Shown here piece by piece: positions 9,931 through 18,583 of a stretch of DNA of 64,000 nucleotides (position 1 is its first letter; the number at the start of each line of letters is the position of its first letter). Location of the stretch: contig DVFL01000009.1 in the NCBI GenBank assembly GCA_018713255.1, positions 227,742 through 291,741 of the forward strand, in the 5' to 3' direction. The notes beneath the pieces are model-generated. The model was not told where the DNA came from. It saw only the letters and a list, made by a program, of their open reading frames with translations, and did not search any database. Both the position numbers and the translations under genes were made by a program. Origin of the DNA: Candidatus Cottocaccamicrobium excrementipullorum (GTDB lineage: Bacteria > Bacillota > Clostridia > Lachnospirales > Lachnospiraceae).

Positions 9931-9966
9931 AACCCCCCAGGCTTTGCCGCCTGAGGGGTTTCTTTA
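9931..9966 (+). terminator. Terminator after tuf
   Basis: AACCCC-C-CAGGC stem with GCCTG-A-GGGGTT, loop TTTGCC, followed by TCTTT. Confidence 0.85.
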
Positions 9967-9983
9967 TGTTGGAGGAGAAGATG

Positions 9984-10466
9984 ATGAAGCTGACTACTCT
10001 TTGTTATATTGAACAGAATGGTTCATATTTGATGCTCCACCGGACAAAAAAGGAAATTGATCCTAATAAAGACAAGTGGATTGCTCCCGGGGGGAAGTTT
10101 CTTGAAGGCGAGACGCCGGAGGAATGTATGCTTCGAGAAGTGAAAGAAGAGACGGGGCTTACCCTCAAGGATTATCGCCTCCGGGGGATAGTAACCTTTT
10201 TGTCTGATCAGTGGGAAGGAGAATATATGTTTCTGTATACAGCAGATCAGTTTGAGGGAAAGCTGGAAACAGAGTCCTGCGATGAGGGAGAATTGAGATG
10301 GGTGAAGAAAGAAGAAATTCTCAGCCTTACCCTTTGGGAAGGAGATAAGATTTTTTTAAAATATCTGATGGAGGGCGGAGAGTATTTTTCCTTAAAACTT
10401 CGGTATCAGGGGGAACATTTGGCTGAAGTTCAGGAGACCTTCCCCAAAATTGGAAATAATCCTTAA
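9984..10466 (+). CDS. NUDIX hydrolase (MutT-like)
   Basis: 160-residue Nudix pyrophosphohydrolase. The Nudix box Gx5Ex7REUxEExGU is complete: Gly37, Glu43, then REVKEETGL at 51-59. The fold and length resemble 8-oxo-dGTP diphosphatases of the MutT/MTH1 group, so nucleotide-pool cleaning is likely, but the substrate is not provable. An ATG exists at 9966, but GGAGGA at 9971 points to initiation at 9981 or 9984; I chose 9984. It begins immediately after the tuf terminator and may depend on readthrough, as no clear promoter of its own is visible. Confidence 0.85.
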   Translation: MKLTTLCYIEQNGSYLMLHRTKKEIDPNKDKWIAPGGKFLEGETPEECMLREVKEETGLTLKDYRLRGIVTFLSDQWEGEYMFLYTADQFEGKLETESCDEGELRWVKKEEILSLTLWEGDKIFLKYLMEGGEYFSLKLRYQGEHLAEVQETFPKIGNNP

Positions 10467-10616
10467 CTTTTCTTACATTTCCAGCAGGTGTCTTGCCTTC
10501 TTTTCGGCTTTGTGGTACATCTATAATCGTCACCATTAATTCTGTGTCAGGTTCGGGGCTGGAAAAACAGAGCCGTCCTGGCGGAGACCTTTATGATGTA
10601 ATTAAGGGGAAAAGAC

Positions 10617-12026
10617 ATGAAGAATTGGACGAGATCGGGGAAGGCTGTTGTATTTGCTGCTGTGACAGCGATAATGACGGCCGTTTCAGGGGTTACTGCC
10701 TTTGCAGAGGATGAGACAGCATTTGTAGTTGGGACACAGGTAAACGGCATCGGCATCGGGGGAATGACCGTGGAGCAGGCGAAAGCACAGATTGAATCCT
10801 TTTATGCTGGAAATTATACGCTGACGTTGATTGAGCAGGGCGGTAAAGAGGAAGAAATTAAGGGAAATGAGATTGGATTTAAGGTTTCTCTTCCTGAAGG
10901 ACTGCAGGGAATTCTGGATGAGCAGAATGCATCTGGGAGAAATTTTGGCCCCAGCGTGGATAACAGTCATACAATGACGATGGAAAACGTGTATGATCAG
11001 GCGCTCTTAGATCAGGCGATAGATGGGCTTTCGGCGGTGAGCGGATCGGATATTGTGATGACTGCCAACGCTTATGTGACTTCCTATGAGGAAGGTCAGC
11101 CTTTCCGAATTGTAGAGGAAGTGTATGGCAATAATCTGGATTTGGATAAGACCAGGGCAGCGATCCGCCAGGCAGTAGCTGCAGGGCAGGAGGAGCTTAA
11201 TCTGGAGCAGGCCGGCTGTTATGCGGCGGTAACAGTTACTGCAGATAATGAGGCGTTGAAGGCGCAGTGCGCTGTGATGAACCAGTGCAGAGAGATGGAA
11301 GTTACGTATGTGTTTGGCAATGACACCAGAGTGCTGGATGGAGAGACGATCTGCTCTTGGATTACCTCTCAGGCGGATGGTACCATCGGCGTAGATCAGA
11401 ACAAGGCGGCGGCTTTTGTATCGGAGCTGGCAGCGGCTTACGATACGGCTGGCACCGAGAGGACCTTCATGACTGCTTCAAACACGGCAGTAACCCTGAC
11501 AGGTCCTTATGGCTGGAAGATTGATCAGGCAGCGGAAACTGCTGCTTTAGTGGGAATAATCCAGACTGGTCAGTCTCAAACCAGGGAGCCTGTCTATTCC
11601 CAGTCAGCAGCCAGCCGAACGGAATCAGACTGGGGCGGTACCTATGTGGAAGTAGATATGGGAAACCAGCATGTTTACATGGTGAAGGATCATACCTTGG
11701 TGTGGGACGCGCCTTGTGTGACGGGAAATGTATCTAAAAATTACACAACTCCTGAAGGAATTTACAGTCTGGCATATAAGCAGAAAGACAGAATCCTCAG
11801 GGGAGCAAAGCAGGCGGACGGTACCTATGAGTATGAGAGTCACGTGGATTACTGGATGCCCTTTAACGGGGGAATCGGCCTTCATGATGCAGACTGGCGC
11901 AGCAGCTTCGGCGGTTCTATCTACAAGACGAATGGAAGCCATGGCTGTATTAACCTGCCTCCAGATAAGGCGGCAGCGCTTTATGATTTGATTGATAAGG
12001 GAACGCCGGTAATCTGTCATAATTGA
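10617..12026 (+). CDS. Exported L,D-transpeptidase (YkuD) with peptidoglycan-binding domains
   Basis: 469-residue cell-wall enzyme forming 3-3 peptidoglycan cross-links. An N-terminal signal peptide (positively charged start, hydrophobic 10-25, AFA-type cleavage near residue 30) precedes one or two PG_binding_4-like regions (about 55-310) and a C-terminal YkuD domain (about 345-469). The catalytic motif is complete: His in GIGLHDADW and SHGCINLP with Cys444. In Clostridia such enzymes give beta-lactam-tolerant cross-linking. It stands alone, after a nudix gene and before the tRNA-Arg unit. The start follows AAGGGGAAAAGAC. Confidence 0.93.
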   Translation: MKNWTRSGKAVVFAAVTAIMTAVSGVTAFAEDETAFVVGTQVNGIGIGGMTVEQAKAQIESFYAGNYTLTLIEQGGKEEEIKGNEIGFKVSLPEGLQGILDEQNASGRNFGPSVDNSHTMTMENVYDQALLDQAIDGLSAVSGSDIVMTANAYVTSYEEGQPFRIVEEVYGNNLDLDKTRAAIRQAVAAGQEELNLEQAGCYAAVTVTADNEALKAQCAVMNQCREMEVTYVFGNDTRVLDGETICSWITSQADGTIGVDQNKAAAFVSELAAAYDTAGTERTFMTASNTAVTLTGPYGWKIDQAAETAALVGIIQTGQSQTREPVYSQSAASRTESDWGGTYVEVDMGNQHVYMVKDHTLVWDAPCVTGNVSKNYTTPEGIYSLAYKQKDRILRGAKQADGTYEYESHVDYWMPFNGGIGLHDADWRSSFGGSIYKTNGSHGCINLPPDKAAALYDLIDKGTPVICHN

Positions 12027-12103
12027 CAGCTGCAGGGGATAGTATCTTCAGAAGGGAAGAACATTGATGCGCCGTCCTGAAATGATGGACAGGAAAGAAA
12101 ATT

Positions 12104-12140
12104 TTTTTGAAAAACAGCTTGACATTTTTGAAAAACAGCT
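12104..12140 (+). repeat. 16-bp direct repeat in the tRNA-Arg promoter
   Basis: TTTTTGAAAAACAGCT occurs at 12104-12119 and 12125-12140, offset by exactly 21 bp (two helical turns). The second copy fills the promoter spacer, and the first abuts the -35 box. Confidence 0.85.
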
Positions 12141-12147
12141 GTATACT
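12119..12147 (+). promoter_or_regulatory. tRNA-Arg promoter
   Basis: TTGACA, 17-bp spacer, TATACT, ending 33 bp before the mature tRNA 5' end. Confidence 0.9.
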
Positions 12148-12180
12148 TATTATCGCTGCTGAGGAATACAGCAGTGATAC

Positions 12181-12254
12181 GTGTGCGTAGCTCAGCTGGA
12201 TAGAGCACTTGGCTACGGACCAAGGTGTCGGGGGTTCGAATCCTCTCGCGCACG
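12181..12254 (+). tRNA. tRNA-Arg (anticodon ACG)
   Basis: Full cloverleaf: acceptor GTGTGCG/CGCGCAC (one G-U), D stem GCTC/GAGC, anticodon stem CTTGG/CCAAG with loop CTACGGA (ACG at 12215-12217), T arm GGGGG-TTCGAAT-CCTCT, discriminator G. CCA is not encoded. ACG would be edited to ICG by TadA to read CGU, CGC and CGA. Confidence 0.97.
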
Positions 12255-12262
12255 TTCATTGA

Positions 12263-12289
12263 AGCCGGATCGAAGGATCCGGCTTTTTT
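12263..12289 (+). terminator. Terminator of tRNA-Arg
   Basis: AGCCGGATC-GAAG-GATCCGGCT followed by TTTTT, nine bases after the tRNA. Confidence 0.9.
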
Positions 12290-12338
12290 CGTTTTGGAGA
12301 AATTTGATCAGAAGATGACAAAGGGGAAAGGAAAAGGA

Positions 12339-12367
12339 TTGCAGTTTTCGGATTGGTGTGGTATGAT
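12339..12367 (+). promoter_or_regulatory. Likely promoter of the peptide importer operon
   Basis: TTGCAG, 17-bp spacer, TATGAT, ~140 bp before the binding-protein start. Confidence 0.6.
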
Positions 12368-12508
12368 TAAGTCTAAATAATTTATTACATTGGAAAAGAT
12401 GATCGCAAGGGCGCAGTAGAGTACTCACTGTGTCTTTTTTTGCAGTATGACCGGAAGTTAGGGCAGACAAGAAGGCAGGCGAGAGGCTTTTCAAAGGAGG
12501 TTGAGCTG

Positions 12509-14188
12509 ATGAGAAAAAGAAGGAGTCTGGTATTGGCAGCAGTGCTTGCCGCATCTTTGGCGGCATGGGGATGCAGTGGAGGAAGTAAAGGAGAAAGCGG
12601 AGGAGCTGAGACGGGAAGCGAAGCCCAGGATACTCAGGCGGCAGCTGCCGGAGAGACTAATGACACAGGAGATACGGCAGGATTTATGAATGTGGCTCTG
12701 GGAGCAGACATCCAGACGGCAGATGTACATAAAACCACCAAGGATTATCAGATCCCCATTAATATTTTTGACCGCCTGGTGGATGTGGAAGTTAAGGACG
12801 ACGGTTCTTCCGAGATCGTGCCTTCACTGGCAGAGAGCTGGGAGATCAGCGACGATGCTCTGACTTATACCTTCCATCTGCGTCAGGGAGTGAAATTCCA
12901 CAATGGAGAGGAACTGACAGCGGACGATGTGGAATACAGCTTTACCAGACAGCTCAGTGTAGAAGGAGCAGTGAACACGGACTTTTTGGCTCAGGTAAAA
13001 GGGGCGGATGAGCTGATTGCCGGTACGGCGGATACTCTTGAAGGATTCAATGTGCTGGATGATTATACCTTTACCATTACCTTGAAAGAACCTTATGCTG
13101 GTTTTCTGGCCTGCCTTTCCGTGCCGGGCTGCTCGATTTACAATCGGGAAGCCACAGAAGCGGCAGGAGATCAGTTTGGCTTGGACCCGGCCCTTACCAT
13201 AGGAACCGGCCCCTTTAAGTTTACCAGCTGGACCATCAATGACCGCCTGGTACTGACCAGAAATGAGGACTACTGGAACGGCGCTTCTGCGCTGCCGGGA
13301 GTGGTGATCCGCATTGTGCCGGATACAGAAACCCAGCGAATGATGTTTGAAAGCGGGGAATTGGATCTTCTGGATCTGGAGAATATGCCTGATGCAGTAG
13401 ATGATCTGACTGCCAGCTATCCTGACCAGATTGTTTCCGGACCTCGGGTAGGTACTACATACTTTGCGTTGAATGAGAATGTGGAGCCCCTGGGCGATGT
13501 AAGAGTGAGAAAAGCCCTGCAGCAGGCCATTGACCGCCAGGCGATTCTGGATGCATTATTCGGCGGCCAGGGACAGTTGGAGAACGGCATCTTCCCTCAC
13601 GGACTTTACGGATTTAATGAAGATCTGCCGGCAATCTCTTATGATCCAGAGGCGGCCAAGGCTCTTTTAGAGGAAGCTGGATACGGCGGAGGGTTTGATA
13701 TGGTAATTGCGGCAGATTCTTCCGCATCCACTTCTACGACCCAGGCGATTGAGATTATTGCGGCTCAGTTAGGAGAGATCGGTGTGAATGCACAGATTCA
13801 GAATATGGACGAGGCTACCTGGCTGGCCACTCGAAATTCTGGAGAGATGGTTTCTTATATGTCTACTTGGTCTGCAGATTATAACGATCCGGACAACTTT
13901 ATTTACACTTTCTTCGGCAGCGAGGAAAATACGAAGCTTAGATCTTTGAATTACAAGGATCAGGAGGTAATTGACCGGGTACAGCAGGCAAGATCCATTG
14001 TGGATCCGGATGCGCGGATTCAGGAGTATCACGACCTGGAGGAGAAGCTCATTACGGAGGACGCAGCGTGGATTCCCATGTATTCCCGCCTTCACAGTTT
14101 TGCGGTAGGAAAGAGGGTACAGGGATTTGAAGTTCCCTGGAACGGATTAAGCGACTGCTACTTCTACGGGCTTTCCATCAGCGAATAG
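12509..14188 (+). CDS. Peptide ABC transporter substrate-binding lipoprotein (family 5)
   Basis: 559-residue solute-binding protein of the DppA/OppA/NikA family, anchored outside the membrane as a lipoprotein: charged MRKRR, hydrophobic stretch, lipobox AAWGC with Cys22, then a Gly/Ser/Glu-rich linker. The mature part has the SBP_bac_5 pattern (PSLAESWEISDDALTYTFHLR, VKFHNGEELTADDV). The start at 12509 has AAAGGAGGTTGAGCTG upstream; a longer frame from 12440 has no ribosome site. It is the first of five co-directional genes making a complete importer. A hairpin after its stop probably keeps it in excess over the membrane parts. The ligand may be peptides, nickel chelates or glutathione-like compounds. 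Confidence 0.92.
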   Translation: MRKRRSLVLAAVLAASLAAWGCSGGSKGESGGAETGSEAQDTQAAAAGETNDTGDTAGFMNVALGADIQTADVHKTTKDYQIPINIFDRLVDVEVKDDGSSEIVPSLAESWEISDDALTYTFHLRQGVKFHNGEELTADDVEYSFTRQLSVEGAVNTDFLAQVKGADELIAGTADTLEGFNVLDDYTFTITLKEPYAGFLACLSVPGCSIYNREATEAAGDQFGLDPALTIGTGPFKFTSWTINDRLVLTRNEDYWNGASALPGVVIRIVPDTETQRMMFESGELDLLDLENMPDAVDDLTASYPDQIVSGPRVGTTYFALNENVEPLGDVRVRKALQQAIDRQAILDALFGGQGQLENGIFPHGLYGFNEDLPAISYDPEAAKALLEEAGYGGGFDMVIAADSSASTSTTQAIEIIAAQLGEIGVNAQIQNMDEATWLATRNSGEMVSYMSTWSADYNDPDNFIYTFFGSEENTKLRSLNYKDQEVIDRVQQARSIVDPDARIQEYHDLEEKLITEDAAWIPMYSRLHSFAVGKRVQGFEVPWNGLSDCYFYGLSISE

Positions 14189-14206
14189 TCTGATTTGACC
14201 GCAGAG

Positions 14207-14236
14207 AACGGGCTGCTTTCAGAGCAGCCCGTTTTG
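14207..14236 (+). terminator. Intra-operon hairpin after the binding-protein gene
   Basis: Perfect 11-bp stem AACGGGCTGCT / AGCAGCCCGTT, loop TTCAG, short T run. Probably a partial terminator or 3' stabiliser that raises binding-protein mRNA over permease mRNA. Confidence 0.7.
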
Positions 14237-14288
14237 TGGTCCAGGCCGAAAAGGCGGAAACAAGAGAGAAAAGAAAGGAGAATACCCT

Positions 14289-15212
14289 GTGATCAAACAT
14301 ATTCTAAAGAGAATCCTGATTGCCATTCCGGTATTATTCTGTGTGATTCTGGTGATCTTTATTATGCTCAGGGTGCTGCCGGGCAACCCGGCAGAAACCA
14401 TGGTGGGTGAGCATGTGAGCCAGGCGGTGATTGATAAGATCAGCCGGGAGATGGGACTGGATGAACCTCTTTATCTTCAGTTTTTCCGATATGTAGGAAA
14501 TGCCATTCGCGGAGATTTCGGCACTTCTTACCGGCTGAACCGAAATGTCACCAATATTATTCTGGAGGCTTTCCCCAACACAGTGAAGCTGTCCCTTTGC
14601 GCGGCAGTGATTGCCTGGGTGATTGGTATCAGTGCAGGCTTAATATCGGCGATCTATCGAAACCGGATTTTGGATCGTTTGTTCATGGGAACGGCGCTCA
14701 TGGGAGTATCCATGCCGGTGTTTATGATTGCTCTGGTGCTGCAGTATGTGTTTGCCTTTAAGCTGGAGCTTTTCCCTGTATCGGGATATGATTCTATGAA
14801 AGCGATGGTTCTTCCCGCCATTGCCTTGGGCTGGAATTCTGCCGGCAGCATTGCCCGGATGACCAGATCTAATCTGGTGGAAGTGATGCAGGACGATTAT
14901 ATCCGTACTGCCAGGGCCAAGGGACTGATGGAAGGCGGAGTGATTCTTCACCATGCGCTGAAAAATGCCATGCTTCCTGTGGTGACAATGATGGCCCTTC
15001 AGGTATCCAGCATGCTTTCTGGAGCGGTGCTGACAGAGAGCGTATTCGGTATTCCAGGCATTGGACGGCTGGCGGTTAACGCCATTGAGACCAGAGATAT
15101 GCCCCTTTTGCAGGGCACAGTGGTATTTACCACAATCTTAGTGATTATCGGAAACCTGGCGGCGGATCTTCTTTATTCCGTCCTTGACCCGAGAATCCGG
15201 GAGGAGGCGTAA
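14289..15212 (+). CDS. Peptide ABC transporter permease (DppB-like)
   Basis: 307-residue inner-membrane permease of the DppB/OppB class. It has the N-terminal anchor ILKRILIAIPVLF, the class signature LPGNPAE near residue 35, and the EAA-loop region ARAKGLMEGGVILHHALKN that couples to the ATPases. Initiation is at GTG 14289 after AGAAAGGAGAATACCCT. Its TAA is one base from the next gene's start codon, so translation of the two permeases is coupled. It works with the proteins encoded at 12509 and 15214-18127. Confidence 0.93.
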   Translation: MIKHILKRILIAIPVLFCVILVIFIMLRVLPGNPAETMVGEHVSQAVIDKISREMGLDEPLYLQFFRYVGNAIRGDFGTSYRLNRNVTNIILEAFPNTVKLSLCAAVIAWVIGISAGLISAIYRNRILDRLFMGTALMGVSMPVFMIALVLQYVFAFKLELFPVSGYDSMKAMVLPAIALGWNSAGSIARMTRSNLVEVMQDDYIRTARAKGLMEGGVILHHALKNAMLPVVTMMALQVSSMLSGAVLTESVFGIPGIGRLAVNAIETRDMPLLQGTVVFTTILVIIGNLAADLLYSVLDPRIREEA

Positions 15213-15213
15213 G

Positions 15214-16137
15214 ATGGAAGAAAGAAGAGAATGGATTAAAGAAGAAGGCGGAAGCCTGGAGGCGTACATCCAGGCGGAACAGCTTGGAGAAGAGGAAACC
15301 TGGAAGGATCAGGTAAAGAAGCTGGTTCGTCAAAATAAGCTGGCGGTATTTTCTGCTGTGGTGATTGTTCTGATTCTTCTTGCTGCAGTGTTTGCGCCTC
15401 TGGTGGCGCCTTACGACCCTTATCAGCAGGTTCTTCAGGACCGGCTTCTGTCTCCGGGAGCGGAGCATTGGCTGGGCACTGACGAGCTGGGCCGAGATGT
15501 GCTCAGCCGGATTATTTACGGCGCCAGGATTTCTCTGGCCATTGGTTTGATTCCCACCACCATTTCCATGGTGCTGGGAACGATTCTGGGCCTTGTTGCC
15601 GGATACTACGGAGGAAAAGTGGATTTCCTGATCATGCGTCTGGCAGATGTAATGCTGGCTTTCCCCTCCCTCCTTTTGGCCATGGTAGTGATGTATACCA
15701 TGGGAGGAGGGCTGGTGAACATTTTTATTGCGCTGAGTCTGGTAAACTGGGCGGGGACCGCCAGAATTGTTCGTGCCCAGACCTTGTCCTTGAAGGAAAC
15801 AGAGTATGTGGAGGCTGCCAGATCCATGGGAGTGAAAAGCTGGAAGATTCTTTACCGCCATATTCTGCCCAACTGTCTGCCCTCGCTGATTGTTTTGTTT
15901 ACTTTGAATATTCCTTCGGCGATTTTGTCTGAGGCATCCCTAAGCTTTCTGGGAGTAGGAGCCCAGCCTCCTTCTGCCAGCTGGGGCCTGGCGGTGGTTA
16001 GGGGAAAAACCTATCTGTTTTCGGAACCATGGCTTTCCATTGCGCCCTGCGTGGCGATTATGATCGTGGTGCTGGCCTTTAACTTTCTGGGAGATGGCTT
16101 AAGAGATGTATTGGATCCCTATCTTAAGGAACAGTAA
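15214..16137 (+). CDS. Peptide ABC transporter permease (DppC-like)
   Basis: 307-residue permease of the DppC/OppC class, with a cytosolic N-terminal ~40 residues, a first membrane segment (about 48-72) and the BPD_transp_1 core. The EAA motif is EAARSMGVKSWKILYRHILPN-like, and the segment HWLGTDELGRDVLSR is typical of DppC. The chosen start at 15214 uses the GGAGG contained in the end of the preceding gene; a longer frame from 15184 is unlikely. It forms the heteromeric channel with the DppB-like protein. Confidence 0.93.
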   Translation: MEERREWIKEEGGSLEAYIQAEQLGEEETWKDQVKKLVRQNKLAVFSAVVIVLILLAAVFAPLVAPYDPYQQVLQDRLLSPGAEHWLGTDELGRDVLSRIIYGARISLAIGLIPTTISMVLGTILGLVAGYYGGKVDFLIMRLADVMLAFPSLLLAMVVMYTMGGGLVNIFIALSLVNWAGTARIVRAQTLSLKETEYVEAARSMGVKSWKILYRHILPNCLPSLIVLFTLNIPSAILSEASLSFLGVGAQPPSASWGLAVVRGKTYLFSEPWLSIAPCVAIMIVVLAFNFLGDGLRDVLDPYLKEQ

Positions 16138-16151
16138 GGAGGAGAGAGAAG

Positions 16152-17159
16152 ATGACAAAAGAAACGAAGCAGGAAAGAGAAACGGAAGAGATGGTGCTTC
16201 AGCTGTCAGATCTGCGCTCCTGGTTCTTTACGGCCAAAGGAACGGCGCCTGCGGTGGACGGGGTATCTATTGATGTGCCCCGGGGAAAGATTGTAGGGTT
16301 GGTAGGGGAATCCGGCTGCGGAAAGAGCATGACGGCAATGTCCATTATGGGACTGGTAAAGCGCCCGGGGAAAGTGGTGGGAGGAACCATTACTTTGGAA
16401 GGCAGGGACATTACCCACTTATCGAAGCGGGAGCTGTCCAAGATGAGAGGCAATGAGATTTCCATGATTTTTCAGGAGCCTATGACCTCCTTAAATCCGG
16501 TGTATCCGGTGGGGCGGCAGGTTCAGGAGGCAATTCTGCTGCACCAGAAGGTGTCAAAAGAAGAGGCAAAAAATCAGGTGATTGAGATTTTCCGCCAGGT
16601 AGGCATTCCAGAACCGGAGAAGCGGTATCGGTCCTATCCCCATCAGCTTTCTGGAGGTCTTCGGCAGCGGGTGATGATTGGAATGGCCATGGTATGCCGT
16701 CCGAAGGTACTGATTGCAGATGAACCCACAACGGCCTTGGATGTGACCATTGAGGCCCAGATTCTCCAGCTGATGAAGAAGCTGAGGGATGAGTATGGAA
16801 CCTCCATCATTCTCATTACCCATAATATGGGAGTGGTGGCTGAGGTTTGTGATAATGTGTATGTAATGTATGCGGGAAAAGTGATGGAGCAGGCAGAGAC
16901 ATTCAGCCTCTTTGAGCGGCCGGGCCATCCTTATACCCAGGGCCTGCTTCAGTCCATTCCGCGGCTGGATAAGCAGGAGAAACGCCTTTATGCCATAAAG
17001 GGAGTGGTGCCGAATCTTCTTCATCTTCCCAAGGGATGCAGTTTCTGCACTCGATGCCCTCTGGCAGAGGAGCGGTGTTTTACAGAACGGCCGGAATTGT
17101 ATAATGTGGGAGAAGAACATAAAATCCGCTGTTTTCGGTATGAGAAAGGAGGAGAATGA
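16152..17159 (+). CDS. Peptide ABC transporter ATPase (DppD-like)
   Basis: 335-residue ATP-binding subunit. Walker A is GESGCGKS, the signature LSGGLRQRV, Walker B VLIADEPTTALD, and the switch His lies in ILITHNMG. A C-terminal oligopeptide/dipeptide-transporter extension carries the CSFCTRCPLAEERC cysteine cluster, which in DppD homologues can hold an iron-sulfur cluster. The gene is preceded by AAGGAGGAGAGAGAAG, and its stop overlaps the next start in ATGA, giving tight coupling with its partner ATPase. Confidence 0.94.
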   Translation: MTKETKQERETEEMVLQLSDLRSWFFTAKGTAPAVDGVSIDVPRGKIVGLVGESGCGKSMTAMSIMGLVKRPGKVVGGTITLEGRDITHLSKRELSKMRGNEISMIFQEPMTSLNPVYPVGRQVQEAILLHQKVSKEEAKNQVIEIFRQVGIPEPEKRYRSYPHQLSGGLRQRVMIGMAMVCRPKVLIADEPTTALDVTIEAQILQLMKKLRDEYGTSIILITHNMGVVAEVCDNVYVMYAGKVMEQAETFSLFERPGHPYTQGLLQSIPRLDKQEKRLYAIKGVVPNLLHLPKGCSFCTRCPLAEERCFTERPELYNVGEEHKIRCFRYEKGGE

Positions 17160-18127
17160 TGGAGAAACCAGTTCTTTTAGAAGCGAAGCATCTGGTGAAG
17201 GAATTTCCTCTGGTGAATGGAAGAAAAAAGCAGACGGTGCATGCAGTTTCCGATGTGAGTCTGACCATCCGCCAGGGGGAGACATTAGCTCTGGTGGGAG
17301 AATCTGGCTGCGGGAAAAGCACTCTTGGCCGTACATTGATTCGCCTTCTGCCGGCTACCTCTGGAACTGTGGAATTTGAAGGGAAAGACATTACTTCCAT
17401 GAGCAGCCGGGAGTTCGCCCCTTACCGAAGACAGATGCAGATTATTTTCCAGGACCCGTACGCCTCCTTAAATCCCAGAATGACTCTCCGCCAGATTATC
17501 GGAGAACCTTTGGAGACTTATCATACAGCGGCCAGCCGACAGGAATTGACAAAGCAGGTGGGAGCCTTGATGGACTTGGTGGGAATTCCCAGAGAATTTA
17601 TGAACCGGTACCCCCATCAGTTTTCCGGCGGACAGCGCCAGCGAATCGGTATTGCCAGGGCTATTGCCCTTGAACCGAAGCTGATTGTCTGCGATGAGCC
17701 GGTGTCGGCGCTGGATGTGTCCATCCAGTCCCAGGTGCTGAATCTGCTTAAGGATCTTCAGGAAAAAAGAGGACTGACCTACTTATTTATTTCTCATGAT
17801 CTGGGAGTAGTGCGGTTTATTGCAGACCGAGTATGCGTAATGTTTTTAGGAATGGTATGTGAAACTGGACCAACGAATCAGCTGTATGAGCGTCCTCTTC
17901 ATCCATATACCAGATTTCTGCTGGAGGCGATTCCTCAGCCGGATCCTAATCTTCGCAGTCAGGAGAAGCAGCTTCTTTCCGGGGAGATTCCCAGTCCGGT
18001 GAATCCGCCTTCAGGATGCCGTTTTCACACAAGATGTCCTTACGCCAAAGAAATTTGCAGCAGCCAGACTCCGCCCTGTACAGATAGGGGAGAACGGCAG
18101 GTATACTGCCATTTTCCCTTGGCATAA
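17156..18127 (+). CDS. Peptide ABC transporter ATPase (DppF-like)
   Basis: 323-residue second ATPase of the importer. Walker A is GESGCGKST, the signature FSGGQRQRIGIARA, Walker B LIVCDEPVSALD, and the switch His is in LFISHDLG; the C-terminal CRFHTRCPYAKEIC cluster matches the family extension. The start is in an ATGATGG overlap with the preceding gene, so either ATG (17156 or 17159) may be used. Last gene of the operon; no hairpin terminator is evident before the next promoter. Confidence 0.94.
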   Translation: MMEKPVLLEAKHLVKEFPLVNGRKKQTVHAVSDVSLTIRQGETLALVGESGCGKSTLGRTLIRLLPATSGTVEFEGKDITSMSSREFAPYRRQMQIIFQDPYASLNPRMTLRQIIGEPLETYHTAASRQELTKQVGALMDLVGIPREFMNRYPHQFSGGQRQRIGIARAIALEPKLIVCDEPVSALDVSIQSQVLNLLKDLQEKRGLTYLFISHDLGVVRFIADRVCVMFLGMVCETGPTNQLYERPLHPYTRFLLEAIPQPDPNLRSQEKQLLSGEIPSPVNPPSGCRFHTRCPYAKEICSSQTPPCTDRGERQVYCHFPLA

Positions 18128-18150
18128 CAGAGAATCTGAAAAATAAAGCA

Positions 18151-18179
18151 TTTCCTTGTTTCTGATTATTTGTTATAAT
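18151..18179 (+). promoter_or_regulatory. Extended -10 promoter of the STAS/alarmone cassette
   Basis: TGTTATAAT (extended -10 with perfect TATAAT at 18174-18179); the -35 region TTTCCT is weak, 17 bp upstream. Confidence 0.6.
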
Positions 18180-18255
18180 TGGAACGTAGCAGGCTTGGCA
18201 TTAAGCTGCAAAGAAGTCTTAAGAAAGCAGTTCGGAGGAAATGGAGGATAAGGAC

Positions 18256-18555
18256 ATGACGATAACAACAAAGCGTGAAGGAAGCAGCCTGACGATTACT
18301 CTGGCAGGAAGATTGGATACAACCACGGCGCCTCAGCTGGAAGCAGAGCTTAAACGTTCTGCGGACGGGATAAATTTGCTGGTTTTTGATTTTTCGGCGC
18401 TGGATTATATTTCTTCCGCAGGCCTGCGGATTTTGCTGAATATGCAGAAGCAGATGAACAAGCAGGGAACCATGATTATCCGACATGTGAATAATGTAAT
18501 TGCTGATATTTTTGATATTACCGGTTTTGCCGATATTCTTACCATAGAGGAATAG
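18256..18555 (+). CDS. STAS-domain anti-anti-sigma-factor-like protein 1
   Basis: 99-residue single STAS domain, resembling SpoIIAA/RsbV antagonists that bind an anti-sigma kinase and are switched off by serine phosphorylation. The phosphorylation-site loop reads YISSAGLRILL with Ser53/Ser54 (Ser54 aligning with SpoIIAA Ser58). A short frame extension to 18241 exists, but GGAGG at 18244-18248 and the N-terminus of its paralogue favour 18256. It is clearly paralogous to the STAS protein at 20238 (shared QGTM, DITGF and DILT blocks). It heads a cassette with alarmone synthetase- and hydrolase-like genes. No cognate kinase or sigma factor gene lies within the window. Confidence 0.88.
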   Translation: MTITTKREGSSLTITLAGRLDTTTAPQLEAELKRSADGINLLVFDFSALDYISSAGLRILLNMQKQMNKQGTMIIRHVNNVIADIFDITGFADILTIEE

Positions 18556-18583
18556 GGACTGCAGGGAAAGGCGGAAACAGAAA

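Noticed and set aside
12368..12508. Attenuator in the peptide-importer leader (GAGTACTC palindrome followed by a T-run)
   Set aside because: The palindrome has no loop and outer pairing is interrupted, so a stable terminator stem could not be drawn.
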